From IMG/VR virus record IMGVR_UViG_3300046543_000082, positions 16,257 to 80,256 of that record: 64,000 nt of DNA; one strand, written 5' to 3'. Shown here one piece after another: positions 23,520-29,610 of this stretch. Each line of letters starts with the position of its first letter. The stretch's first letter is position 1. A program made the translations under genes and the position numbers. The DNA comes from a virus. The notes under the pieces are model-generated. The model was not told where the DNA came from. It made no database searches and worked only from the letters and a program-made list of their open reading frames with translations.

Positions 23520-23625
23520 AGCCAAACCTAATCCAGAAAGCAAGTCATACCTAACTATAAAGTTGCCCACGCCTAATTATTCGGACGCGAGCATACCTAA
23601 GATGCCACCTGATAGGCTTGCCTAA
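23520..23625. promoter_or_regulatory. Operator array of five RCCTAA repeats
   Basis: Direct repeats RCCTAA start at 23526, 23549, 23571, 23595 and 23620, spaced 23, 22, 24 and 25 bp. The last runs into the repressor's ATG. They fill the gap between Cro-like and repressor genes. A possible leftward promoter TTGCTT-N17-TAACAT covers the left-most repeats. Binding by repressor and Cro is inferred. Confidence 0.6.
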
Positions 23626-24092
23626 TGAACTGGAACCGAAGAATTACTGAAGCCAGAGAAGCCCGCTCGATGTCCAAGGCGGAGTTGGCGCGCGCCTGTA
23701 ATGTGTCGGCGCCGACCGTGACCGACTGGGAAAGCGGGAAAATAAAAAACCTCGACGCGGCCAATATGCTGACGATCTGCGAGGTTTTGGGAGTCGAACC
23801 CCGGTGGCTAGTGTGGGGATTTGAGAGCGGCAAATCGCCGAACAGAGGGGACTTCGTGCCTATTACCGGCGAAGCAAAAAAGCTAATTCAGTGCGTCATG
23901 CGTCTGGACAAGGGGGGGCCAAAAGTACGACAAACGTTTGCTTACACTCTCGGCATCCTTGAAATTGTCGAAAGATTGGGATTGGTACATGATGCCGATG
24001 TGGTGGCCGAGCTTGCAGAACAGGAGCAGCTCTTGGCACTCCACGCCGAGCCATCTAGGGTTTTAAAACATGCCCCCCGCAAGCACAAATGA
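23625..24092 (+). CDS. Prophage repressor, XRE-type HTH, no peptidase domain
   Basis: 155 residues. HTH at ~8-60 (RITEAREARSMSKAELARAC-NVSAPTVTDWESGKI). The last ~70 residues, from LIQCVMRLDKGG to APRKHK, are identical to the end of the repressor at 63454-63951, while the N-terminal halves are unrelated beyond fold. There is no S24/LexA-type autocleavage domain, so induction must work otherwise. AGG lies 8 nt before the ATG. Overlaps the next gene by 23 bp. Confidence 0.75.
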   Translation: MNWNRRITEAREARSMSKAELARACNVSAPTVTDWESGKIKNLDAANMLTICEVLGVEPRWLVWGFESGKSPNRGDFVPITGEAKKLIQCVMRLDKGGPKVRQTFAYTLGILEIVERLGLVHDADVVAELAEQEQLLALHAEPSRVLKHAPRKHK

Positions 24093-24243
24093 AAAAACCA
24101 TCGTCAGCATGGACCTTTACCGGCAGCGTCGAACTGTCGAATCCAAGCAGAAGGAGTCAACCGATCCGGCCGAAGAAGCGTTAAACGAAATCGCCCGATA
24201 CCTTCTGATGGCCGTTCGCGTCATCACGGCTAGGCGTCACTGA
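24070..24243 (+). CDS. Small repressor-operon protein
   Basis: 57 residues: MPPASTNEKTIVSMDLYRQR, then TDPAEEALNEIARYLLMAVRVITARRH. Overlaps the repressor 3' end out of frame by 23 bp. The second prophage repeats this arrangement exactly at 63929, with no visible change in the overlapping part, which suggests both frames are kept. Helical; function unknown. Confidence 0.6.
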   Translation: MPPASTNEKTIVSMDLYRQRRTVESKQKESTDPAEEALNEIARYLLMAVRVITARRH

Positions 24244-24250
24244 ATTCCCC

Positions 24251-24274
24251 TCCCGCTTCGGCGGGATTTTTTTT
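24251..24274 (+). terminator. Terminator of repressor operon
   Basis: Stem TCCCGC / GCGGGA with TTCG loop, followed by eight or more T residues, starting 8 bp after the small repressor-operon gene. Confidence 0.9.
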
Positions 24275-24294
24275 GTCTTTTCGGTATAGAACGC

Positions 24295-24323
24295 TTGACT
24301 CTACCGGTGTAGCGTCCTACACT
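24295..24323 (+). promoter_or_regulatory. Promoter for accessory cluster, overlapped by a palindrome
   Basis: TTGACT (24295-24300), 17-nt spacer, TACACT (24318-24323). A perfect inverted repeat GTGTAGCGTCCTACAC (24307-24322) covers the spacer and -10 element, so a dimeric repressor could block it. It follows the repressor-operon terminator and heads the rightward accessory genes. Confidence 0.65.
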
Positions 24324-24515
24324 ACATCCATGCACTGAAGAACAAGCAGCGCATCGGATAGCCCGGCAACGTGAGTTGGGAATGTCTAGCCCGAACTGCA
24401 ATCGGGCCGACCGGATGACCTGGCGAAATCGGAGCCAGCGACGCGACAGAGCCGATGAAGTTTTATCAAGGCGTCTTGCTAAGGGCGCCGTGACAAAACC
24501 ACAAAGGGGATAGAT
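24324..24515 (+). other. Structured ~190-nt leader with no long gene
   Basis: Between the promoter and the first small gene I see three hairpins: GCCCGA/TCGGGC (24389-24407), CTGGC/GCCAG (24420-24438) and GGCG/CGCC (24470-24489). The last lies just before the ribosome site AAAGGGG of the 24516 gene. It could be a regulatory 5' UTR or a small RNA; no known riboswitch family is recognised. Confidence 0.4.
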
Positions 24516-24611
24516 ATGACGATCAAATTCCGCACGTTTAACGTTGTTCGTGGCACACACAACCTTCGCGTGAAGGTCTGGCTTAAACAACTGCGCTCGG
24601 AGGCTATGTGA
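24516..24611 (+). CDS. 31-residue basic accessory peptide
   Basis: MTIKFRTFNVVRGTHNLRVK-VWLKQLRSEAM, with AAAGGGG 6-8 nt upstream. Its stop overlaps the GTG of the next gene. First gene after the structured leader. Function unknown. Confidence 0.5.
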   Translation: MTIKFRTFNVVRGTHNLRVKVWLKQLRSEAM

Positions 24612-24748
24612 GCGACCTCGCACTTGACTTAATCGAACTGAAGCGCCTCGCTGCTGGCGGCATGGGCGCTTTGACCGAAAAACTGTTGCACGAAGTAGCG
24701 GCTCGGATCATCGCTTCGGGGCTGCGTGACTTTCGGGAGGGATGCTGA
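24608..24748 (+). CDS. 46-residue accessory protein
   Basis: GTG start at 24608 (GTGA overlap), reading VSDLALDLIELKRLAAGGMG, then TEKLLHEVAARIIASGLRDFREGC. Helical. The ribosome site GGAGG is 5' of the GTG. Unknown. Confidence 0.45.
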   Translation: MSDLALDLIELKRLAAGGMGALTEKLLHEVAARIIASGLRDFREGC

Positions 24749-24749
24749 C

Positions 24750-25088
24750 ATGGAAGCGAAAGAAAGGCTTACCGCACGCATGGAACGCGTCTACACCGCA
24801 GACGGCAAACACATCGTCACTGTATGGGCCGAGTCCGTCGACTGCAAGGCGCAGACGGGCGAATCTTATCTCGGCATGCGCGATCGCACGGAACCGATGC
24901 GGATTTCGGCTCAGCAGCAGACGTTTGACCGTGCTCGTCTGTTCGCCGCCGCTCCTGACCTTCTCGAAGCGCTGATCTTGCTTGAAGCGGAAATGGTTCT
25001 TTCCGGCAATGCCGGGGCGACTGATTACGGATGGAAGCCTGCGATCGAAAAGACGCGCGCCGCTATCGCCAAAGCCACCGGAGACTGA
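24750..25088 (+). CDS. Phage accessory protein with 'AAPDLLEAL' motif
   Basis: 112 residues from the ATG at 24750 (GGGAGG upstream; a GTG start at 24726 is less likely). The segment FDRARLFAAAPDLLEALILLEAE is a widespread motif of phage accessory proteins of unknown function. The N-terminal half is beta-rich (KHIVTVWAESVDCKA). Confidence 0.6.
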   Translation: MEAKERLTARMERVYTADGKHIVTVWAESVDCKAQTGESYLGMRDRTEPMRISAQQQTFDRARLFAAAPDLLEALILLEAEMVLSGNAGATDYGWKPAIEKTRAAIAKATGD

Positions 25089-25089
25089 C

Positions 25090-25158
25090 ATGGAACTCGC
25101 AATCATATTCGCGGTACTCGGGTTTGGTGATTGGTTTCTTTTCGGGTGGACGCGATGA
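25090..25158 (+). CDS. 22-residue membrane peptide
   Basis: MELAIIFAVLGFGDWFLFGW-TR: a single hydrophobic helix. Starts 1 bp after the previous stop; its TGA overlaps the next ATG (25155-25158). One of five tiny hydrophobic peptides in this cluster. Confidence 0.4.
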   Translation: MELAIIFAVLGFGDWFLFGWTR

Positions 25159-25319
25159 GATACGGATGCACTGTGATCAACGCGACCCGGCTCGGCGAGT
25201 TTCTCTACGACAAAGAGCTTGCCGAGTACGACGACGAAGGATACGACGGTTGGATCGACGACGGCGATAGAAGCGACGAGCAATTCGACCGGATGGACAG
25301 ACAAAACGAACTGAGGTGA
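25155..25319 (+). CDS. Small acidic accessory protein
   Basis: 54 residues from the ATG at 25155: MRYGCTVINATRLGEFLYDK, then an Asp/Glu/Tyr-rich tail (EYDDEGYDGWIDDGDRSDEQ). The strongly acidic character could mimic DNA or titrate a basic partner, but this is speculation. Confidence 0.5.
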   Translation: MRYGCTVINATRLGEFLYDKELAEYDDEGYDGWIDDGDRSDEQFDRMDRQNELR

Positions 25320-25322
25320 GCG

Positions 25323-25418
25323 ATGAAACATCCGTTATTGGCTTGGGTGGCTGCGGTTAGTGTCGGTCTTCTCTCGGGAAGCGTGATTGTGATGTCGGCG
25401 ACGGGCTTGGGGTTCTGA
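25323..25418 (+). CDS. 31-residue membrane peptide
   Basis: MKHPLLAWVAAVSVGLLSGS-VIVMSATGLGF: basic start, then one hydrophobic span. GAGGTGAGCG ribosome site. Unknown. Confidence 0.4.
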   Translation: MKHPLLAWVAAVSVGLLSGSVIVMSATGLGF

Positions 25419-25419
25419 G

Positions 25420-25626
25420 ATGAAGACATACCACTACGCCGACAAGCGGCCAAGCATCTACCCGCAATTCATGATGGATGATTTCGGCGACGAGATCATG
25501 ACGGTTCATGAAGTGACGCCGGACATCGATAGCTTCCAGATCAAGATGCATCCGGATACGTATTGGCACATTTTCGACTTGTCCGGAAAAGTGCTTGAGT
25601 GGGCAGACGGCCACGATGAGGAATAG
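25420..25626 (+). CDS. Accessory protein, unknown
   Basis: 68 residues: MKTYHYADKRPSIYPQFMMD, FGDEIMTVHEVTPDIDSFQI, ending LEWADGHDEE. Alternating strand pattern, acidic. 1-bp gap from the previous gene. Confidence 0.5.
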   Translation: MKTYHYADKRPSIYPQFMMDDFGDEIMTVHEVTPDIDSFQIKMHPDTYWHIFDLSGKVLEWADGHDEE

Positions 25627-25629
25627 ATC

Positions 25630-25701
25630 ATGTGGATGCTAATTGGCTACTTCGCCATCGGATCGACACTGGCGATTGCGTTTATTCGGGGTGCGCGATG
25701 A
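25630..25701 (+). CDS. 23-residue membrane peptide
   Basis: MWMLIGYFAIGSTLAIAFIR-GAR: one hydrophobic span with a basic end. ATGA overlap with the next gene. Confidence 0.4.
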   Translation: MWMLIGYFAIGSTLAIAFIRGAR

Positions 25702-25823
25702 AACTTGTAACGGAGCAAGAATTGAATAAATGCGTAACGCTGAGCGATTTGGCGGTCGGCATTGCAGTAGGCGCGATCATGGGCCTCGTGTTCTACGGTG
25801 CGCTTCTCGTCGGGATCGGATGA
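25698..25823 (+). CDS. 41-residue membrane protein
   Basis: From the ATG at 25698: MKLVTEQELNKCVTLSDLAV, then a hydrophobic span GIAVGAIMGLVFYGALLVGI. Single-pass membrane protein of unknown role, coupled to its neighbours. Confidence 0.45.
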   Translation: MKLVTEQELNKCVTLSDLAVGIAVGAIMGLVFYGALLVGIG

Positions 25824-25824
25824 G

Positions 25825-25950
25825 ATGCTCAAACTCGCGAAGATATGGGCCGCAACCATGCTTCTCGCGCTGCTCTACCTGATGGCAGGCGGCTTGATGG
25901 ATAGCTTGGAGCAGCGTGCAGAACAGTGCCGCACCGTTCATTGCACGTAG
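25825..25950 (+). CDS. 41-residue membrane protein with C-terminal cysteines
   Basis: MLKLAKIWAATMLLALLYLM, AGGLMDSLEQRAEQCRTVHCT. One hydrophobic span, then an acidic/basic tail with two Cys five residues apart. Last of the membrane-peptide group. Confidence 0.45.
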   Translation: MLKLAKIWAATMLLALLYLMAGGLMDSLEQRAEQCRTVHCT

Positions 25951-25999
25951 GCGCGTAGTACAACTAATGTCGGAATCACGGTCAACTTGGATAACCGTA

Positions 26000-26506
26000 A
26001 TGGACGAAAAATTAACGCATTGGAAGAGATTGGTTAACCCGGATTACATAGGCGCCTACGCGCTTGATCCGGATCAGGACCTGACCGTGACTATCGACTA
26101 TGTGACACGGGAAGCAGTTAAGGGGACTGGGGGGAAGTCGGAAGAGTGCACTGTGGCGCACCTAGTCGGTCAGAAGCCGTTGATTCTCAACGCGACGAAT
26201 TCGAAGTCGATCCATCGCTTGTATGGACCCTACATAGAACAATGGAGCGGAAAGCAGATTACTTTGTTCGCCAGCACCACGCGCATGGGCGGTGAGACTG
26301 TTGAGTGTCTTCGCATCCGCGCCACGGTAGCCAAGCCAGCTAAGAAGCGAATCGATGACGCTCGGTTGAACAAGGCGATTGAATCAATCAAGGGTGGCCA
26401 GTATACGACTGGAAAGCTCCGCGCTCAGTTCGATCTGACACAAGAGCAAGAAACGAAGGTTGACGAAGAGATAAAAGCGCATATGGAGTCCAGCCATGAA
26501 GAATGA
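26000..26506 (+). CDS. Conserved phage protein paired with YqaJ exonuclease
   Basis: 168 residues from the ATG at 26000; an ATG at 25967 adds 11 residues and neither has a strong ribosome site. MDEKLTHWKRLVNPDYIGAY, then PLILNATNSKSIHRLYGPYI and a beta-rich middle, ending in an acidic helix. I recall such proteins encoded directly before YqaJ-type nucleases, so a single-strand binding or annealing partner is likely, but not shown here. Confidence 0.6.
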   Translation: MDEKLTHWKRLVNPDYIGAYALDPDQDLTVTIDYVTREAVKGTGGKSEECTVAHLVGQKPLILNATNSKSIHRLYGPYIEQWSGKQITLFASTTRMGGETVECLRIRATVAKPAKKRIDDARLNKAIESIKGGQYTTGKLRAQFDLTQEQETKVDEEIKAHMESSHEE

Positions 26507-26546
26507 CAGAACAAGCCGAAAGAAGAAAACTTGGAGGCATGTATGA
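26496..26546 (+). CDS. 16-residue basic leader peptide
   Basis: MKNDRTSRKKKTWRHV. GGAG lies 7 nt upstream, it overlaps the previous gene's end, and its TGA overlaps the exonuclease ATG (26543-26546). It may couple translation of the exonuclease to the gene before it. Very short, hence uncertain. Confidence 0.3.
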   Translation: MKNDRTSRKKKTWRHV

Positions 26547-27172
26547 CGTTCCGAATCCGCGCAAGCTCACTTGGGAAAATAATGGCCGAGCCGAAGAACA
26601 AGGGCGAAATACTTTCCGTGGGAGCGAAAACCTACGTTGAGGAACTGGCTAAAGAGTTTGTTTATGGGTTTCAGCGCGTCATCACATCAAAGGAAATGGA
26701 CAAAGGAATCATCGTTGAAAACGCCTCCATTGCGTTGCTCAACGATGTGATGTTCGCCAGCTATGTGAAGAACGCCGAGCGGAAGAACAATGATTGGCTG
26801 ACCGGTGAGTGCGACATCTTCACAGGCTCGAAGATCATCGATATCAAGTCGTCGTGGTCGCTCCAGACATTCCCCGCTACGGTGTTTGCCGGACGTGATA
26901 CGGGCTACGAATGGCAACTTCGTTCGTACATGATGCTATGGGATGTTGATGAGGCAGAGATCGCCTACTGTCTCGTCACGACGCCCGATGAACTGATCCG
27001 GTTCGAACCAACCGAGATTCATTACGTCGATCACATCGATCCGGCTCTGCGCGTTACTCGCGTCCCGTACCAGCGCGACAAGGCGCTCGAAGAGAAGATC
27101 AAGGCGAAAGTCGAAGCGGCTCGTGCGTACTTCGATGAGGTAGTCGAACTGATCGCAATCGAGCACGCGTAA
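26543..27172 (+). CDS. YqaJ-type recombination exonuclease
   Basis: 209 residues from the ATG at 26543 (GGAGG 5 nt upstream). RASSLGKIMAEPK at the start, GIIVENASIALL (~55-66), and the PD-(D/E)XK core GECDIF...KIIDIKSSWS with D91, D100 and K102, then QLRSYMMLWDVDEAEIAY. This is a lambda-Exo-like 5'-3' exonuclease family used in phage recombination. It sits with its likely partner in the integrase-proximal cluster. The second prophage's copy would lie beyond the window. Confidence 0.8.
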   Translation: MTFRIRASSLGKIMAEPKNKGEILSVGAKTYVEELAKEFVYGFQRVITSKEMDKGIIVENASIALLNDVMFASYVKNAERKNNDWLTGECDIFTGSKIIDIKSSWSLQTFPATVFAGRDTGYEWQLRSYMMLWDVDEAEIAYCLVTTPDELIRFEPTEIHYVDHIDPALRVTRVPYQRDKALEEKIKAKVEAARAYFDEVVELIAIEHA

Positions 27173-27246
27173 TGACCGGAAGCGACATCGTGCTTGCTGT
27201 AATCGCTGCGATGTATGTCTTGCATTTTTTAATCGAAAGGATATGA
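27172..27246 (+). CDS. 24-residue membrane peptide
   Basis: MTGSDIVLAVIAAMYVLHFL-IERI: single hydrophobic span. Its ATG overlaps the stop base of the exonuclease gene (27172), and it ends 1 bp before the next ATG. Confidence 0.4.
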   Translation: MTGSDIVLAVIAAMYVLHFLIERI

Positions 27247-27247
27247 G

Positions 27248-28048
27248 ATGACGAAGATTGATCTTGAGTCGGTAGTTCTGAAGAGTGGCGCACATGAGTC
27301 GCCGGAAGACGGTATGTGTCTGCTCGAAGTCGTGAGCATGTTTGCCGATGAGGATTTCGGAGACTCGCCGGCGTGCGTTGATTCGATCCTCGCTCAGTTT
27401 GGGCGGTCATGGAATGACGGAATGCGCTCCGACGCTGAGCGCGCCCAATTGAAGCAATACATCGCACGGCTACCCGGCACGAACAAGGGTTCGGCGCTCT
27501 CGCAAAAGCGAGGATGGATGGCGCTTGACTGGCTTATTCGTGTGCACACGGCAGCGTGGCTCGCTTTGAATCCCGGCCTCGTGCATCACGCCGAAACGCT
27601 CAAAATGCTACCGCCGATTACCTGCTCGGCCGATCTCGTTGCGGCACAACCGAAGCTCGATGCAGCAAAGAAAGATGCGGCCGCCGCATGGGCCGCCGCA
27701 GGGGCCGCCGCACGGGACGCCGCATGGGACGCCGCATGGGCCGCCGCACGGGCCGCCGCACGGGACGCCGCATGGGCCGCCGCATGGGCCGCCGCACGGG
27801 ACGCCGCAGGGGACGCCGCACGGGCCGCCGCACGGGACGCCGCATGGGACGCCGCATGGGCCGCCGCAGGGGCCGCCGCACGGGCCGCCGCACGGGACGC
27901 CGCATGGGCCGCCGCATGGGACGCCGCAGGGGCCGCCGCACGGGACGCCGCAGGGGACGCCGCAGGGGCGAAACTTGAACCCACCGTTATTGAATTGCAG
28001 GCGAGCGCCCACGAACTATTTTCGCGGATGATCGAAGCAACCGAATAA
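27248..28048 (+). CDS. Accessory protein with long Ala-Ala-Trp/Arg repeat
   Basis: 266 residues. The N-terminal ~130 residues (LKSGAHESPEDGMCLLEVVS, PACVDSILAQFGRSWNDGM, RGWMALDWLIRVHTAAWLAL) belong to a family I recall in phages and actinobacteria that carries exactly this kind of tail. Residues ~140-240 are a tetrapeptide repeat A-A-(W/R/G)-(D/A), likely one long amphipathic helix with Trp/Arg faces. The end is KLEPTVIELQASAHELFSRM. Function unknown. Confidence 0.7.
   Translation: MTKIDLESVVLKSGAHESPEDGMCLLEVVSMFADEDFGDSPACVDSILAQFGRSWNDGMRSDAERAQLKQYIARLPGTNKGSALSQKRGWMALDWLIRVHTAAWLALNPGLVHHAETLKMLPPITCSADLVAAQPKLDAAKKDAAAAWAAAGAAARDAAWDAAWAAARAAARDAAWAAAWAAARDAAGDAARAAARDAAWDAAWAAAGAAARAAARDAAWAAAWDAAGAAARDAAGDAAGAKLEPTVIELQASAHELFSRMIEATE
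27676..27969 (+). repeat. 12-bp tandem repeat array (GCCGCANGGGMC)
   Basis: About 24 units of GCCGCA-N-GGG-A/C-C within the previous gene. Only two positions vary, giving Trp, Arg or Gly and Asp or Ala. All six frames are open across it, which creates false overlapping genes. Copy number is likely to vary by recombination or slippage without frame loss. Confidence 0.9.
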
Positions 28049-28080
28049 CCAAAGCGCATCGCGCCGGACACGATAGAAGG

Positions 28081-28164
28081 ATGGTTCGCACGATACGCGC
28101 CGATGGCTCGCTGGGCGCCCTGAAGGAACTACCTTGGTGGCGCAAACCTTCGGTTGTCGTCTAA
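28081..28164 (+). CDS. 27-residue peptide
   Basis: MVRTIRADGSLGALKELPWW, RKPSVVV. GAAGG is immediately 5' of the ATG, which is too close for a good ribosome site. Located between two longer genes in an otherwise empty 165-bp gap. Weakly supported. Confidence 0.3.
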   Translation: MVRTIRADGSLGALKELPWWRKPSVVV

Positions 28165-28213
28165 CTCACCCCACAAAGACCGCCGCTCTCACGCACCTAC
28201 GAGGATTGAAGAC

Positions 28214-29122
28214 ATGACCAACGGAAATAGCGCGGAGCGGGAACGCTTCGAAGAATGGGCTTTCGATATGGGCTACCGTAACTTCACGTATAGCGAGGAG
28301 TTCCACGGATATACGGAGGAAAGCATTCAACGCGTCTGGTTTGGCTGGAAAGGTGCGCTGTCGGTTTTCGCCGATGGCGGCAAAGAGCAGGTGACTGCGA
28401 CTATGGGTGAGGTGGTGTATCAGGTTCAGACAGGCGATTGCTGGCTCGACATGACGCAGGAGCAATACGAGCAGCACTCAAAAACGCGGCCGACACGAGT
28501 CTTGTACACCGCCCCGCAAGCCGAGTGCGCACCGCGTGGGGCGGTTGGTTACGCAGAGGTGTGTGATGGAAGTGGTGGCGATTTCACTATGGCGGTATTC
28601 AATTCCTCAGACGTTCCCGAGGGTGCCGCACTATTCACCGCCCCGCAAGCCGAGTGCGCACCGCGTGAGAAACAGAACGTGATGAACATTCCGCTTGACG
28701 CTGCCGCTACGATGGCTGATTACGCCCCGCAAGCCGAGTGCGCACCGCTGCCGAAGCAGGAACCGCTTGGCGAACCGTTTCAAACGGTGCTGGACGAGAA
28801 CCGATGGAATCTCTATGCCGAGTGCACACCGCGTGAGGCGCATCCGGTGGCGTATTTGGTCGATCCGGGCGCAGGTTCCGCCGTAGATAAGTTCCAGACC
28901 AACAAGCCGGATTATTTGCAGTTGGTGGACATCAAGCGGCGCGGGGGAAGCGTTACGCCGCTATACGCAGCCCCTACGCCTGAGCGTGCGCAGGAATCGG
29001 AAGGCGTGTTGACGGACGGAGAATTAATTGCGATTAGCAACGCATTGCAAGGAACCGGATACGCACATATCGCGGATAAATTGCGCGCCATTCTCGCCGC
29101 CAACAAGGAGCCGCAACCGTGA
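28214..29122 (+). CDS. Ea22-like modular accessory protein
   Basis: 302 residues from the ATG at 28214. N-terminal FEEWAFDMGYRNFTYSEEFH and SIQRVWFGWKGAL, a pattern of phage proteins that recognise 'YxxAWxAW'. It then has four short modules each beginning YTAPQAECAPR or similar, and a C-terminal LTDGELIAISNALQG. The chain of '(V/L)LYTAP' blocks resembles Ea22-like proteins of lambdoid accessory regions. Function unknown; the repeats are shared at DNA level. Confidence 0.55.
   Translation: MTNGNSAERERFEEWAFDMGYRNFTYSEEFHGYTEESIQRVWFGWKGALSVFADGGKEQVTATMGEVVYQVQTGDCWLDMTQEQYEQHSKTRPTRVLYTAPQAECAPRGAVGYAEVCDGSGGDFTMAVFNSSDVPEGAALFTAPQAECAPREKQNVMNIPLDAAATMADYAPQAECAPLPKQEPLGEPFQTVLDENRWNLYAECTPREAHPVAYLVDPGAGSAVDKFQTNKPDYLQLVDIKRRGGSVTPLYAAPTPERAQESEGVLTDGELIAISNALQGTGYAHIADKLRAILAANKEPQP
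28507..28836 (+). repeat. Dispersed 25-32 bp direct repeats within accessory gene
   Basis: A 32-bp unit (CACCGCCCCGCAAGCC then GAGTGCGCACCGCGTG) is exact at 28507-28538 and 28636-28667. A 25-bp part recurs at 28723-28747, and a degraded copy lies at 28817-28836. Intervals are 129, 87 and about 94 bp. The spacers differ in length and all lie in one open frame, so this is not a CRISPR array. Confidence 0.85.
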
Positions 29123-29424
29123 CCAAAGCATTTACCGCAGTCTTTCTGAATGTCACGCCGGAAGAAGCCGGAGAAATTACGAACCACCCAAAATGGTCGG
29201 CAGGCTCATGGAGCCACGCGCTTGACGACAGAAATGCGGCGCAGATCGACGCCGAGCGAGCGCGTGAAGAACGGAACCGCGAGCATGTCCGCCTCAATGC
29301 TGAGTGGATGGCGAAGTGCGAGGAGTTGCGGAAGTTCGTCGAAGAGATCGCCTTGGGGAATATCGACCCGGACAAGATCGCTGGTAAAGCCCGGAGTCTG
29401 GTGGCGAAGAAGGAGGGAGCGTAG
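29119..29424 (+). CDS. Accessory coiled-coil protein
   Basis: 101 residues, GTG start overlapping the previous stop. TKAFTAVFLNVTPEEAGEIT, NHPKWSAGSWSHALDDRN, then a charged helix AERAREERNREHVRLNAEWM. Unknown; directly before the excisionase. Confidence 0.55.
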   Translation: MTKAFTAVFLNVTPEEAGEITNHPKWSAGSWSHALDDRNAAQIDAERAREERNREHVRLNAEWMAKCEELRKFVEEIALGNIDPDKIAGKARSLVAKKEGA

Positions 29425-29610
29425 ATGAGCGAGCTTCTCACACCTGACGAAGTGGCTTCGAAATTGAAGATCGAACGCCGCTCTTTCTTGCGTACAGTAG
29501 CCAAGCAGCCGGACTTCCCGGCGCCGATTCGGATCGGTCCAAGAATCCTACGCTGGCATGCAGAGCATGTTGCTCAGTGGATCGAGCGAAGCACGCGCCG
29601 TGCGGCCTAG
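29425..29610 (+). CDS. Excisionase / AlpA-like HTH protein
   Basis: 61 residues: LLTPDEVASKLKIERRSFLR, then DFPAPIRIGPRILRWHAEHV and AQWIERS. This is the winged-helix MerR-like fold of AlpA/Xis proteins (TPDEVAxxL...xPxPxRIGxRxLRWxxxxVxxW). It is the last gene of the rightward cluster and its end overlaps the convergent integrase stop by 4 bp, as expected of a directionality factor for this integrase. Confidence 0.75.
   Translation: MSELLTPDEVASKLKIERRSFLRTVAKQPDFPAPIRIGPRILRWHAEHVAQWIERSTRRAA

Noticed and set aside
23625-24092. LexA/CI-type self-cleaving repressor
   Set aside because: No Ala-Gly cleavage site or Ser-Lys dyad; the protein ends about 155 residues in with a short helical domain.
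27556-28071. Several long overlapping frames on both strands in the GC-rich repeat
   Set aside because: A 12-bp unit without stops keeps every frame open; only the frame with a family-like N-terminus and end (27248-28048) is credible.
28507-28836. CRISPR-like direct repeats
   Set aside because: Only three or four copies, unequal spacers, all within one reading frame and translated as protein modules; no cas genes.
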